Assembly (NCBI GenBank): GCA_030064795.1 | Contig: JASJEI010000150.1 | Span: 1 to 11,198 of the forward strand | Reading direction: 5' to 3' | DNA length: 11,198 bases | Source of the DNA: Pleurocapsa sp. MO_226.B13 | GTDB taxonomy: Bacteria; Cyanobacteriota; Cyanobacteriia; Cyanobacteriales; Xenococcaceae | Shown here: positions 1-6,330 of the stretch, piece by piece | Position numbering within the stretch: position 1 is the stretch's first letter | Layout of the letters: each line of letters begins with the position of its first letter | The notes under the pieces: model-generated | The model's input: the letters and a program-made list of their open reading frames with translations, nothing else | What the model was told of the DNA's origin: nothing | Database searches by the model: none | Translations under genes and position numbers: made by a program

Positions 1-111
1 GTAGACAGACATAAATAACCTGAAGTATGTAACAAAATGTAAATTCGCTTCAACTTAATATCAATCAAAGGATTAAATCTACTTGACAAAAGTAAACATA
101 GTTGAGTTTAA

Positions 112-927
112 TTATCCCGACCTACTTAAACTATCCCAAACTATATTATCCTCAGATATCTTAGGAAACGAATCATTAACATCGTTGTCGGTTAGTTGAA
201 GAGTTTCACTTCCGTCATACAAAAATATTTCACTATTATTACTAAACGGGTAGTTGTGCCAAACTACATTATCTCCAGATATTTGAGGGTAAATATCATC
301 TACATCGTTATCGGTAAGTTGAATCGTTTTGCTACCGTTGTAAAAGAATATTTCGCTATCATTACCGCCAACTAAACTTTCCCAAACTACATTATTGCCA
401 GATATTTCGGGGTACAAATCATCTACATCGTTATCGGTAAGTTGAATCGTTTCGCTACCGTTGTAAAAGAATATTTCGCGATCGCCACCAACTTCACCTT
501 GCCAAACTACATTGTCTCCAGATATTCTGAGAGAACTACCGACGACACCGTTATCAGTTATCTGAGTAGTTTCACTACCGTCGTAAAAAAAGATTTGGAG
601 ACTGCCACCAACTTCACTTTGCCAAACTACATTGCCTTCAGATGTCCAGGTAAATGAATCATCAACATCGTTGTCGGTTAGTTGAATCGTTTGGCTACCA
701 TCGTACAAAAATATTTCGCGCTCGCCATCAACTTCCTGACTCCAAACTACGTTATCTCCTGATATTCTAGGAACATAATTAACATTGTTATCAGTGAGTT
801 GAATAGTTTCACTTCCGTTATAAAGATAAATCTCGCTATCACCCCACACTACGTTGTTTCCATCTACTGATGGAAGAGGATAATCTGACCCCGTTTCAAC
901 TATTTGAGTAATTTTAAATTCATTCAT
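112..927 (-). CDS. TolB-like beta-propeller repeat protein
   Basis: The 271-residue product is almost wholly repeats of about 41 residues. Each carries a SGDNVVW-type strand, then an EIFxYxGS strand, then xIQLTDNDVDD. There are six full units and a seventh that stops shortly after its NIVW strand. This resembles the cyanobacterial TolB/YncE-like propeller repeats; a six-bladed propeller closed by the partial seventh unit is plausible but inferred. No signal peptide or membrane segment is visible and the protein is acidic, as in many exported cyanobacterial repeat proteins without a Sec signal. Function is unknown; binding of a ligand or surface partner is a guess. The gene starts 21 nt after the stop of a COP23 tail remnant, an arrangement shared with the two genes upstream. 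The abrupt SRSG ending could be natural closure or C-terminal loss; no continuation of the repeat is seen in bases 1-111. Confidence 0.8.
   Translation of the reverse strand: MNEFKITQIVETGSDYPLPSVDGNNVVWGDSEIYLYNGSETIQLTDNNVNYVPRISGDNVVWSQEVDGEREIFLYDGSQTIQLTDNDVDDSFTWTSEGNVVWQSEVGGSLQIFFYDGSETTQITDNGVVGSSLRISGDNVVWQGEVGGDREIFFYNGSETIQLTDNDVDDLYPEISGNNVVWESLVGGNDSEIFFYNGSKTIQLTDNDVDDIYPQISGDNVVWHNYPFSNNSEIFLYDGSETLQLTDNDVNDSFPKISEDNIVWDSLSRSG
295..483 (-). repeat. Near-identical DNA repeats within the propeller gene
   Basis: Positions 295-360 and 418-483 match at 64 of 66 bases, with a 123-bp period. A more diverged third copy begins near 657. The nearly unchanged DNA between neighbouring blades indicates recent unit duplication or gene conversion within the gene. 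Confidence 0.8.
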
Positions 928-948
928 GGTATTTCTCGCTTAATTTAA

Positions 949-1002
949 TTACTGGCTATTGAGAAATTCTTCAATATTTACTTCGATGTAAACGCGATCG
1001 CC
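949..1002 (-). pseudogene. COP23 3'-end remnant (copy 1)
   Basis: Read on the minus strand, this stretch encodes GDRVYIEVNIEEFLNSQ and a stop. That closely matches the last 18 residues of the intact COP23-family protein at 4661-5221 (GDRVYVEVDIEEFLNQAS). It lies 15 bp past the stop of the DUF5648 fragment, in the same frame, and 21 bp before the start of the propeller gene. It is read as the surviving tail of a lost COP23 gene. An alternative is a former C-terminal extension of the preceding protein. Confidence 0.65.
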
Positions 1003-1017
1003 TGACCACTTGAGTTT

Positions 1018-1321
1018 TTAAATAACCTCGGACTCTATAGGCAAAGCATAATAGGCAATACCTTCAGACTGATACTCTGGTAAATTATTGGCTACATTGT
1101 CTCTTTCAGTCGCCGAAGGAGTATAGAAATGCGCCCCTGTGGTGGGATTGAAAAAGCGATAAATCGAAATTGAACCGTCTACCTCAGTTTCATAAGCACT
1201 GAAGGCTTCACCCTCAAAGCTAAAGTTGGCTAAATCTTCGACTGCATCTCGTTCTGCTTCAGAAACGGTATAAAGATGCACCCCAGTATCCTCGTTGAGA
1301 AAACGATACACGGGGACGGGA
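1018..1321 (-). pseudogene. DUF5648-type repeat fragment, 3' part of the broken RTX gene
   Basis: This open stretch holds two DUF5648-type repeats with the pattern YRFxNxxTGxHxYTxxxxERD. From the valine codon at 1311 it matches the C-terminal 97 residues of the FG-GAP protein at 90 positions. It can be opened only from a GTG that is an internal valine codon in the paralog, so it is not a convincing separate gene. If the MITE at 1325-1470 and one copy of its target duplication are removed, it joins the 1493-2455 gene in the frame that follows the frameshift at 1496-1500. It is therefore the severed 3' end of that gene. Confidence 0.8.
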
Positions 1322-1324
1322 TTA

Positions 1325-1470
1325 TACCATTTCTCGAAACTAGCTAGAAAGATAGCAAATTATTTTTTATTAATTAAAATTCTTCAAAGTCCTACTATGT
1401 TTAGTTTTTGAATTTTGAATTTTGAATTTTTAATTAAAACTAAGTCTCCAATGACTTTTGAGAACTGGTA
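1325..1470. mobile_element. 146-bp MITE-like insertion
   Basis: The element has terminal inverted repeats: 17 bases at the left end (TACCATTTCTCGAAACT) match the reverse complement of the right end (TACCAGTTCTCAAAAGT) at 14 positions. It is flanked by the direct 3-bp repeat TTA at 1322-1324 and 1471-1473. The paralogous sequence near 2864-2878 is uninterrupted and has a single TTA at 2870-2872, so insertion with target duplication is directly visible. The interior is AT-rich, holds three TTTTGAA tandem units, and has no ORF. It must have been moved by a transposase elsewhere. A 3-bp target of TNA type is known for part of the IS5 family, but the parent element is not identified. Confidence 0.75.
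1406..1426. repeat. Tandem TTTTGAA heptamer repeats inside the MITE
   Basis: Three perfect consecutive copies of TTTTGAA, followed by a partial one, lie in the interior of the insertion. Short AT-rich heptamer tandem repeats are common in cyanobacterial spacers. Their presence here suggests that the element itself carries and spreads them. Confidence 0.7.
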
Positions 1471-1492
1471 TTACCTGCACCAGTTAGAGGAT

Positions 1493-2455
1493 CTACCCCC
1501 GATAAGAAGTTCCTTCAAAACTAAAGTTATCTAGATTTCTTACCGTATCTCTTTCGGCAGTGCTGGCAGTATAAAAATGAACTCCAGTATCGTTATTGAA
1601 AAATCTGTATACGTGAGTTCCCGATCCGTCTGGGGAATCATCTGGTGGTTCTTGGGGATTACCGCCAAAAAAGGTGATTATATCTTCCCAGAGAAGATTG
1701 TTGATGAACTCAATAGAACCAGATCCAGCATTTCCTTCTGCGTCAAAAAAATCAAAGATAGTTAAATCGTTTGCAGGTTCGGCGATCCCATCGCGGTTGA
1801 TATCAATAATCAATTCTGTCCCTAATTTACGCAACCCGACAATACCTGCTTGAGGAGAGGAGAGTTCGATGGCAGCATCGCCATAGGTAGCAGGATCTAC
1901 AAACACTTCAGCAGGTGTAAAACTATCTCGTATTGCCTCACCATCGGTGTTATCAGCTTCAATATATGTTCCATCAAATTCTCCTGCGGAGTCGGAAATT
2001 TGACTGCCACCACCAGAATTTAGAGAAATAAAGTATAGATCGTTCCCTTCTCCTCCCTCTAGAGTATCTCTACCACCTACGATTTCAGTGCTTATTACAA
2101 AATCAGGAAAACTACTATCTGGAAGAGTTGTTATTCTGTTTGCACCTCCTTCAAGAACATCATCACCAGTCCCACCCAGTAATAGGTCGTCCCCTTCTTC
2201 TCCGAATAAAGCGTCATTCCCCAAACCACCATCTAAAGTATCATTCCCTCCCTCAGCAGAAATAACTTCAATACCAGGTATGGTATTATTATCTCCTGTC
2301 AATTCTTCATCTCTTCTGGCTATGCCACCAAAGATTAGATCGTCACCTTCTACTCCCAATAAAGTGTCATTTCCTAAACCTCCAGTAAGAGTATCGTTTT
2401 CTAAACCTCCAGTTAAACTGTCATTTCCTTCTGTTCCTTCGATAAACTGACTCAT
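1493..2455 (-). CDS. RTX calcium-binding repeat protein, C-terminally truncated
   Basis: The 320-residue product has RTX nonapeptide repeats (GGxGxDxLx type, e.g. GGLGNDTLLG) over about residues 6-140. This is followed by a region resembling the post-RTX part of cyanobacterial serralysin-like proteins (residues 200-265) and a single DUF5648-type repeat (282-320). RTX repeats bind calcium and usually mark proteins exported by type I secretion; there is no Sec signal. The ATG at 2455 has GAGG about 8 nt upstream and gives the natural start MSQFIEG; an in-frame TTG at 2473 is possible. The stop at 1493-1495 is premature: the paralog continues with VDPLTGAGN, and here that sequence resumes one frame over after a run of five C at 1496-1500. 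The protein thus loses about 115 residues and may be a decaying gene. Confidence 0.75.
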   Translation of the reverse strand: MSQFIEGTEGNDSLTGGLENDTLTGGLGNDTLLGVEGDDLIFGGIARRDEELTGDNNTIPGIEVISAEGGNDTLDGGLGNDALFGEEGDDLLLGGTGDDVLEGGANRITTLPDSSFPDFVISTEIVGGRDTLEGGEGNDLYFISLNSGGGSQISDSAGEFDGTYIEADNTDGEAIRDSFTPAEVFVDPATYGDAAIELSSPQAGIVGLRKLGTELIIDINRDGIAEPANDLTIFDFFDAEGNAGSGSIEFINNLLWEDIITFFGGNPQEPPDDSPDGSGTHVYRFFNNDTGVHFYTASTAERDTVRNLDNFSFEGTSYRG

Positions 2456-2476
2456 ATAAACCTCTTGCTCCAATAA

Positions 2477-2550
2477 TTAAAATTTTGGATTCTCTCGATC
2501 GAGAAATTTTTCGCTGTCTACTTCTACGTAAACGCGATGGTGCGATCGCC
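2477..2550 (-). pseudogene. COP23 3'-end remnant (copy 2), with 8-bp insertion
   Basis: On the minus strand the sequence reads VYVEVDSEKFLDRENPKF and a stop, again like the end of the COP23-family protein. The preceding GDR codons are separated from it by 8 extra bases around 2534-2541, next to a HIP1 octamer, which breaks the frame. It lies 15 bp behind the stop of the FG-GAP gene and 21 bp before the ATG of the RTX gene. The same AAACTCAAGTGGT joint links DUF5648 stop and COP23 tail here and in copy 1, so the joint predates the duplication. Confidence 0.65.
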
Positions 2551-2565
2551 TTACCACTTGAGTTT

Positions 2566-3013
2566 TTAAACAACTTCAGAATCTATTGGTAGAGCGTAAT
2601 AAGCAATTCCTTCAGACTGATACTCTGGTAAATTATTGGCTACGTTGTCTCTTTCGGTAGCAGAAGGGGTATAGAAATGCGCGCCTGTGGTGGGATTAAA
2701 AAAGCGATAAATCGGAATTGAACCTTCAACTTCAGTAGCATAGGCACTAAAAGCTTCACCCTCAAAGCTAAAGTTGGCTAAATCCTCGGTTGCATCTCGT
2801 TCTGCTTCAGAAACGGTATAAAGATGCACCCCAGTATCCTGATTGAGAAAACGATACACGGGGACGGGATTACCCGCACCAGTAAGCGGATCGACACCTC
2901 GATAGGAAGCACCCTCAAAGCTGAAGTTAGGTAAGTCTTCTACTGCATCTCTTTCGGTTGGATTAGCAGTATAGAAATGAACTCCCGTATCGTTATTGAA
3001 AAATCGATACACC
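2566..3013 (-). repeat. Segmental duplication, right copy (intact DUF5648 cassette)
   Basis: This is the uninterrupted counterpart of 1018-1613. It supplies the empty target site (TTA at 2870-2872) for the MITE and the unshifted reading frame for the RTX gene's C-run. Confidence 0.8.
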
Positions 3014-4626
3014 GTTTGAGAACCTTGAGGATTTTGAGGAACTTCACTAACTCCCATTGTTAAATCGCCAAAGACTACTTGAGTATTAACTCCTACTACT
3101 GGCTGACCCAGATCGCCAAAGGGTGCCGAACCAAAAACCAAATCATCAGCACCATCGTTGTTAAGATCTAGGATGGCTGTCAGACTGCTATTTGCTTCCT
3201 GTCCTGAGATTATCAAAGCATTAGCATCAGGAGCAGTTAAATCGACTGTTGCAGAGAAATTATCCGCACTACCAAAAACCACATAGGTCGAGCCATCTGT
3301 AGCTTCTAGTACTAGATCTTCAAAATCATCGCCATTAATATCTCCTACCCGAGATGAAGTTGAATTGAAATCAACGCCGTTAACAGCAAAGCCATTTTCT
3401 CCATTTAAATTGGCAAGATCTATGGTGTCGGTAAACTGTTCTCGACCAAAAACAAGGTAGTTTTGATTGGAAGTTTCATCGGTGACTACAAAGTCTTGGA
3501 GTCCATCATTATTGAAATCTAAATTTTCAGAAATAATAACATTGAGGGATTCACTATTGGAATTGGCGATCGCAAAACCGTTGCTTCCGTCTAGTGTTGT
3601 CAGGTCAAAGGTACTGGGAAATGTTTCGCTGCCAAAGATGATAAAGCTTGTCTGGCTATTGGGATTTTCTAAACTATTGGGATCAGTCAAATCTAAATTG
3701 TCAAAGGAAGCGCGATTTACATCAATATCGGCAATTCCATCTCCATTAACATCATCAATAAAAGTAGCAACAAACACATCGTTTTCCGTAGCATCGGCAG
3801 TGGTAATATTAAAGCCATTATTGCCATCTAAAGTACTCAGGTCTAAAGAGGCGGGAAAAGTTTGACTGCCAAAAAGAACCCTAGCACCAACGTTACCTGA
3901 AGTTAAGCTAAAGGATAAGTCTTCGATTCCATCGCCATTAATATCTTTTCTACTAGAACTAGCAAAAGAAAAAGATCCAGGAGTAATAATAAAGCCATTG
4001 CTACCATCAACGGTGGTAGGATCGAAACTAGCAGGAAATCCCTCGCTATTTCCAAACACTACGTAGTTAGCACCAAAGGGCCCAGCACTCAAATTCACAT
4101 CTAAAGAGAAGAAAACTAGATCGTCATTGCCATCACCGTTGATATCTATATCTTGTCCGAAAGTAATTAATTCGCTACTAGAGATTTTGAATCCGTTAGT
4201 TCCATCCAAGGCTGAAGCATCTATAGTTGCGGGGAGTGAACTGCTACCAAAGAAAAGATTGCTAACAAAAGAAGGTGCTTCTAAAGCCGATATTTCCAGA
4301 CTGGATTGTAGTAAATCGTCAAAACCATCACCGTTAATATCTGCCACAGTATTGCCGATGGCAAAGGCATTATTGAGAACAATACCGTTGCTACCGTTAA
4401 TATCAGTAATATTGAGGCTAGGGGGCAAAGTGCTACTGCCATAAACTATATAGCTATCTTGTTCTATCTGACTGCCTAAAATTGATATAGGTGAAGAAAC
4501 TACCAAATCTTCTATACCGTCACCGTTAAAATCTCCTAATGATAGATTCGGCGCAATAACGCTATTGGTGATTAAAAATCCATTACTGCCATCAAGATCG
4601 GCTAGGTTAAAACTAAATCTCGCCAT
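2566..4626 (-). CDS. FG-GAP (integrin-alpha-like) repeat protein with DUF5648-type C-terminus
   Basis: The 686-residue product begins with about eight FG-GAP-like units (residues ~1-525). Each has LDGxNGFxI, then a calcium-loop motif of the DxNGDGxxDL type, then a YVVFGS strand, and together they should fold as a beta-propeller with calcium-binding loops. The C-terminal part (~539-686) holds three DUF5648-type repeats with YRFFNxxTGxHFYT and ERD motifs. DUF5648 occurs at the ends of many secreted bacterial proteins, but its role is not known to me. No Sec signal or membrane segment is visible; type I or other signal-independent export is inferred. The ATG at 4626 has GGGAG about 12 nt upstream and lies 34 nt after the COP23 stop, suggesting cotranscription. 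An adhesive or matrix role is plausible but not shown. Confidence 0.85.
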   Translation of the reverse strand: MARFSFNLADLDGSNGFLITNSVIAPNLSLGDFNGDGIEDLVVSSPISILGSQIEQDSYIVYGSSTLPPSLNITDINGSNGIVLNNAFAIGNTVADINGDGFDDLLQSSLEISALEAPSFVSNLFFGSSSLPATIDASALDGTNGFKISSSELITFGQDIDINGDGNDDLVFFSLDVNLSAGPFGANYVVFGNSEGFPASFDPTTVDGSNGFIITPGSFSFASSSRKDINGDGIEDLSFSLTSGNVGARVLFGSQTFPASLDLSTLDGNNGFNITTADATENDVFVATFIDDVNGDGIADIDVNRASFDNLDLTDPNSLENPNSQTSFIIFGSETFPSTFDLTTLDGSNGFAIANSNSESLNVIISENLDFNNDGLQDFVVTDETSNQNYLVFGREQFTDTIDLANLNGENGFAVNGVDFNSTSSRVGDINGDDFEDLVLEATDGSTYVVFGSADNFSATVDLTAPDANALIISGQEANSSLTAILDLNNDGADDLVFGSAPFGDLGQPVVGVNTQVVFGDLTMGVSEVPQNPQGSQTVYRFFNNDTGVHFYTANPTERDAVEDLPNFSFEGASYRGVDPLTGAGNPVPVYRFLNQDTGVHLYTVSEAERDATEDLANFSFEGEAFSAYATEVEGSIPIYRFFNPTTGAHFYTPSATERDNVANNLPEYQSEGIAYYALPIDSEVV

Positions 4627-4660
4627 GATACTTCTTACTCCCGATTAAATTTACTTGAAA

Positions 4661-5221
4661 TTACGATGCTTGATTGAGAAACTCTTCGATATCAACTTCT
4701 ACATAAACGCGATCGCCCACTTTCTGAATTGGATCGTCAGAACTCTGCTGTAACGGGGAACTGGCATAACCCAAAAATATATCGCTTAGTTGTTCTAAAA
4801 TCTGTAGCGGATCGTTTTCTGGTAACAGGGTCAAAAGCAAAGTCTGACATTCTCCTCCTACCTGGCGCGAAGTGCAGATAACTGATTGTCCGTTCATGAT
4901 GCCGTGAGTCAAAAACTTAAGACTTTGATTGGCGTAAGCTTCTTGAAATCTTGGCGAGACAGTTTCACAACGTTTTTGGGGATCGAATCCCGCATCGCTA
5001 AAGGTTTCTTGGTTCCAAGTGACGATTGGCTTTTTATGCTGACTATTCCAGGCGAAGGTAGTAAAAATATATTGCTGGGTATTGCGATCGTAACTTTGAC
5101 CACAAGTAAATTGAATATTTCCTGATGAGTTGTTAGACTGTGCATCGGCTTTAGTTGACACATTAGCAAGACCAGATAAAACTGCTAATAAAAAAGAAAA
5201 TAGAAATCGAGTTTTCATCAT
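4661..5221 (-). CDS. COP23 domain-containing secreted protein
   Basis: The 186-residue product starts with a clear Sec signal peptide (hydrophobic residues 5-19, likely cleavage after ADA at 25-27). The mature part matches the COP23 (circadian oscillating protein) family. Visible hallmarks are FTC at 38-40, PIVTWN, the GFDPQKRC motif ending at Cys85, the GxMNGQSVIC segment ending at Cys116, and GGEC with Cys125. These four cysteines could form two disulfides. COP23 was described as a membrane-associated cyanobacterial protein with circadian expression; its biochemical role is unknown. The gene lies between an FHA regulator (62 nt upstream) and the FG-GAP gene (34 nt downstream). Start codons ATG-ATG are adjacent and the first is used here. 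The C-terminal 18 residues are duplicated as remnants at 949-1002 and 2477-2550. Confidence 0.85.
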   Translation of the reverse strand: MMKTRFLFSFLLAVLSGLANVSTKADAQSNNSSGNIQFTCGQSYDRNTQQYIFTTFAWNSQHKKPIVTWNQETFSDAGFDPQKRCETVSPRFQEAYANQSLKFLTHGIMNGQSVICTSRQVGGECQTLLLTLLPENDPLQILEQLSDIFLGYASSPLQQSSDDPIQKVGDRVYVEVDIEEFLNQAS

Positions 5222-5246
5222 CCAAATGTATTAGACCAACTACCGT

Positions 5247-5262
5247 AAACAGTACATTGTTT
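5247..5262. promoter_or_regulatory. Imperfect palindrome upstream of the COP23 gene
   Basis: The 16-base sequence AAACAGTACATTGTTT has near dyad symmetry, with AAACA and TGTTT arms. It lies 26-41 bp before the COP23 start in the 62-bp spacer behind the FHA regulator gene. A binding site for that regulator is a guess from position alone. Confidence 0.2.
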
Positions 5263-5283
5263 GTCTAACCTGTCACTTGAATT

Positions 5284-6030
5284 TCAGCTTAAAATTTTTA
5301 TTTCTAGCCGATAACCTCTACCTCGGACTGTCTTTAAAAATTGAGACTCCCCTGAATCTGATTCAATTTTGTGCCTGATCCGCCATACCAAATGGTGAAT
5401 ATCTAATTTATCCACTCCAAAAGCATTTTCTTGCCAGATAGCTTTGATTAACTCTTCGTATTGGCAAATTAAAGATTGATTATTGTGTTGATGATTTTTA
5501 CGACTCATATAGTCAATAAGAGCTAATTCTTTATCCTGCAAGAAAATTTCTTGCCGACCGCGCCGAGTAACTCGAAATAGTCTTTGTTGAGCCAGACTAT
5601 ATTCAATACTGCTATTATTTTGAATACTAATTATCTGATTGGTTGACTCTGGATCGATAAATTTTAATCGCCAAAATAGAGGTTGTTCTAGAGTATCTAA
5701 TTCTTCCAGAATCAGAATCTCATCCCCATTTTTCAGGGGAATTATTTCTTCATTACGAACATCAACTTCCGATTGTCCAACACTACGCTGTAAAAAAGTG
5801 CCATTGGAACTACCGCGATCGCTTATCCACCATCTGCCCTGCTGGTATAAAAGACAACAATGTTCTCGGGAAATGTTTCTTTGCGGATCGCTAAGGACGA
5901 TATGATTGCTTTCCTGTCTGCCAATGCTGATACAAATATCATGGCGATCCGTAATTAATTTTTCAAGCTCAATAATGTACTCTTTTTGATCGGGCTTTTT
6001 TACTTTGATAAATGGATAACAATCGCTCAT
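5284..6030 (-). CDS. FHA domain / OmpR-type winged-helix transcriptional regulator
   Basis: The 248-residue product has an N-terminal FHA domain, which binds phosphothreonine peptides: GR at 38-39, SREH at 54-57, GSSNGT at 73-78 and NGDEI at 101-105 are all present. A C-terminal winged-helix domain of Trans_reg_C type spans ~150-245. It ends in KTVRGRGYRLEI, the typical final strand and wing of OmpR-like DNA-binding domains. There is no receiver domain, so control would come through Ser/Thr phosphorylation of a partner rather than a two-component phospho-aspartate. The mycobacterial regulator EmbR combines the same domain types in the opposite order. The ATG at 6030 is preferred because a perfect -10 (TATAAT) lies just upstream; a GTG at 6078 would add 16 residues. 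It is likely the first gene of the minus-strand cluster and may regulate COP23 and its neighbours, which is inference. Confidence 0.8.
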   Translation of the reverse strand: MSDCYPFIKVKKPDQKEYIIELEKLITDRHDICISIGRQESNHIVLSDPQRNISREHCCLLYQQGRWWISDRGSSNGTFLQRSVGQSEVDVRNEEIIPLKNGDEILILEELDTLEQPLFWRLKFIDPESTNQIISIQNNSSIEYSLAQQRLFRVTRRGRQEIFLQDKELALIDYMSRKNHQHNNQSLICQYEELIKAIWQENAFGVDKLDIHHLVWRIRHKIESDSGESQFLKTVRGRGYRLEIKILS

Positions 6031-6048
6031 GAAACTTAACAAAAAGCT

Positions 6049-6054
6049 ATTATA
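6049..6054 (-). promoter_or_regulatory. Likely -10 box for the FHA regulator gene
   Basis: On the minus strand a perfect TATAAT lies 18 bp before the ATG at 6030, preceded by TGTT (nearly an extended -10). No good -35 is seen. A transcription start about 7 bp downstream would leave a very short leader and would exclude the GTG at 6078. Confidence 0.35.
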
Positions 6055-6216
6055 AACACTTTGGTTTCTAAAAATCACCTTGATGATTCAAAGACAACAA
6101 AAATATATTAGCAAGGTTCAAACTAGTAAAAATCTAAATAATATTGAATTTCTATTGATTATTATTGATAAGGTATGCAACTAAAGCAGCTACAAAATTA
6201 AAATAAAATACCTGTA

Positions 6217-6244
6217 TTCAAAAGTAACTCTGGCAATGGATAAT
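6217..6244 (+). promoter_or_regulatory. Candidate sigma70-type promoter for cobO
   Basis: TTCAAA at 6217-6222 and GATAAT at 6239-6244 are separated by 16 bp. The -10 differs from consensus at one base and the -35 at two. It would give a leader of about 80 nt before the ATG at 6331. In an AT-rich spacer such matches arise by chance. Confidence 0.25.
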
Positions 6245-6330
6245 AATGAGGTCACAGAGCCAGAACTATAGTTAACGCCCTAGATCGAGCTACCAGCGAA
6301 CGGATAATAATCAGTAATTAGTAATCATTT

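Larger units (their letters stand above)
1018..1613 (-). repeat. Segmental duplication, left copy (DUF5648 cassette)
   Basis: With the MITE removed, this segment aligns end to end with 2566-3013. It encodes three DUF5648-type repeats and the linker VDPLTGAGN, and runs on into the COP23 remnant behind it. Upstream of the cassette the two genes are unrelated (RTX versus FG-GAP), so the 3' cassette moved or was copied independently of the rest. Confidence 0.8.
6031..6330. other. Divergent intergenic region between the FHA gene and cobO
   Basis: This AT-rich 300-bp spacer separates the minus-strand cluster from the plus-strand genes. Apart from the two promoter candidates listed separately, nothing could be supported: no tRNA, no evident ORF, and no recognisable cobalamin-riboswitch core in front of cobO. 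Confidence 0.6.

Noticed and set aside
83..112. Plus-strand promoter-like pair TTGACA and TTTAAT with an 18-bp spacer at the 3' end of the propeller gene
   Set aside because: It would drive antisense transcription into the propeller gene, and no plus-strand gene follows. The region is AT-rich, so a chance match is likely.
442..657. Plus-strand open frame antisense to the propeller gene
   Set aside because: It is the mirror of the repeats on the coding strand and resembles no protein family.
1325..1470. CRISPR-like or tandem-repeat array
   Set aside because: The only direct repeats are three 7-bp units; the inverted ends and target duplication identify it as a MITE-like insertion.
2088..2450. 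120-codon plus-strand frame rich in Ser and Pro
   Set aside because: It is the antisense shadow of RTX glycine/aspartate codons; the minus-strand frame has clear RTX motifs.
3467..4444. Two plus-strand frames antisense to the FG-GAP gene
   Set aside because: They are antisense shadows of repeated FG-GAP codons with no recognisable domain.
6079..6330. Possible cobalamin riboswitch before cobO
   Set aside because: No B12-box-like core or plausible multi-stem fold was recognised by eye in this AT-rich spacer. A covariance-model scan would settle it.
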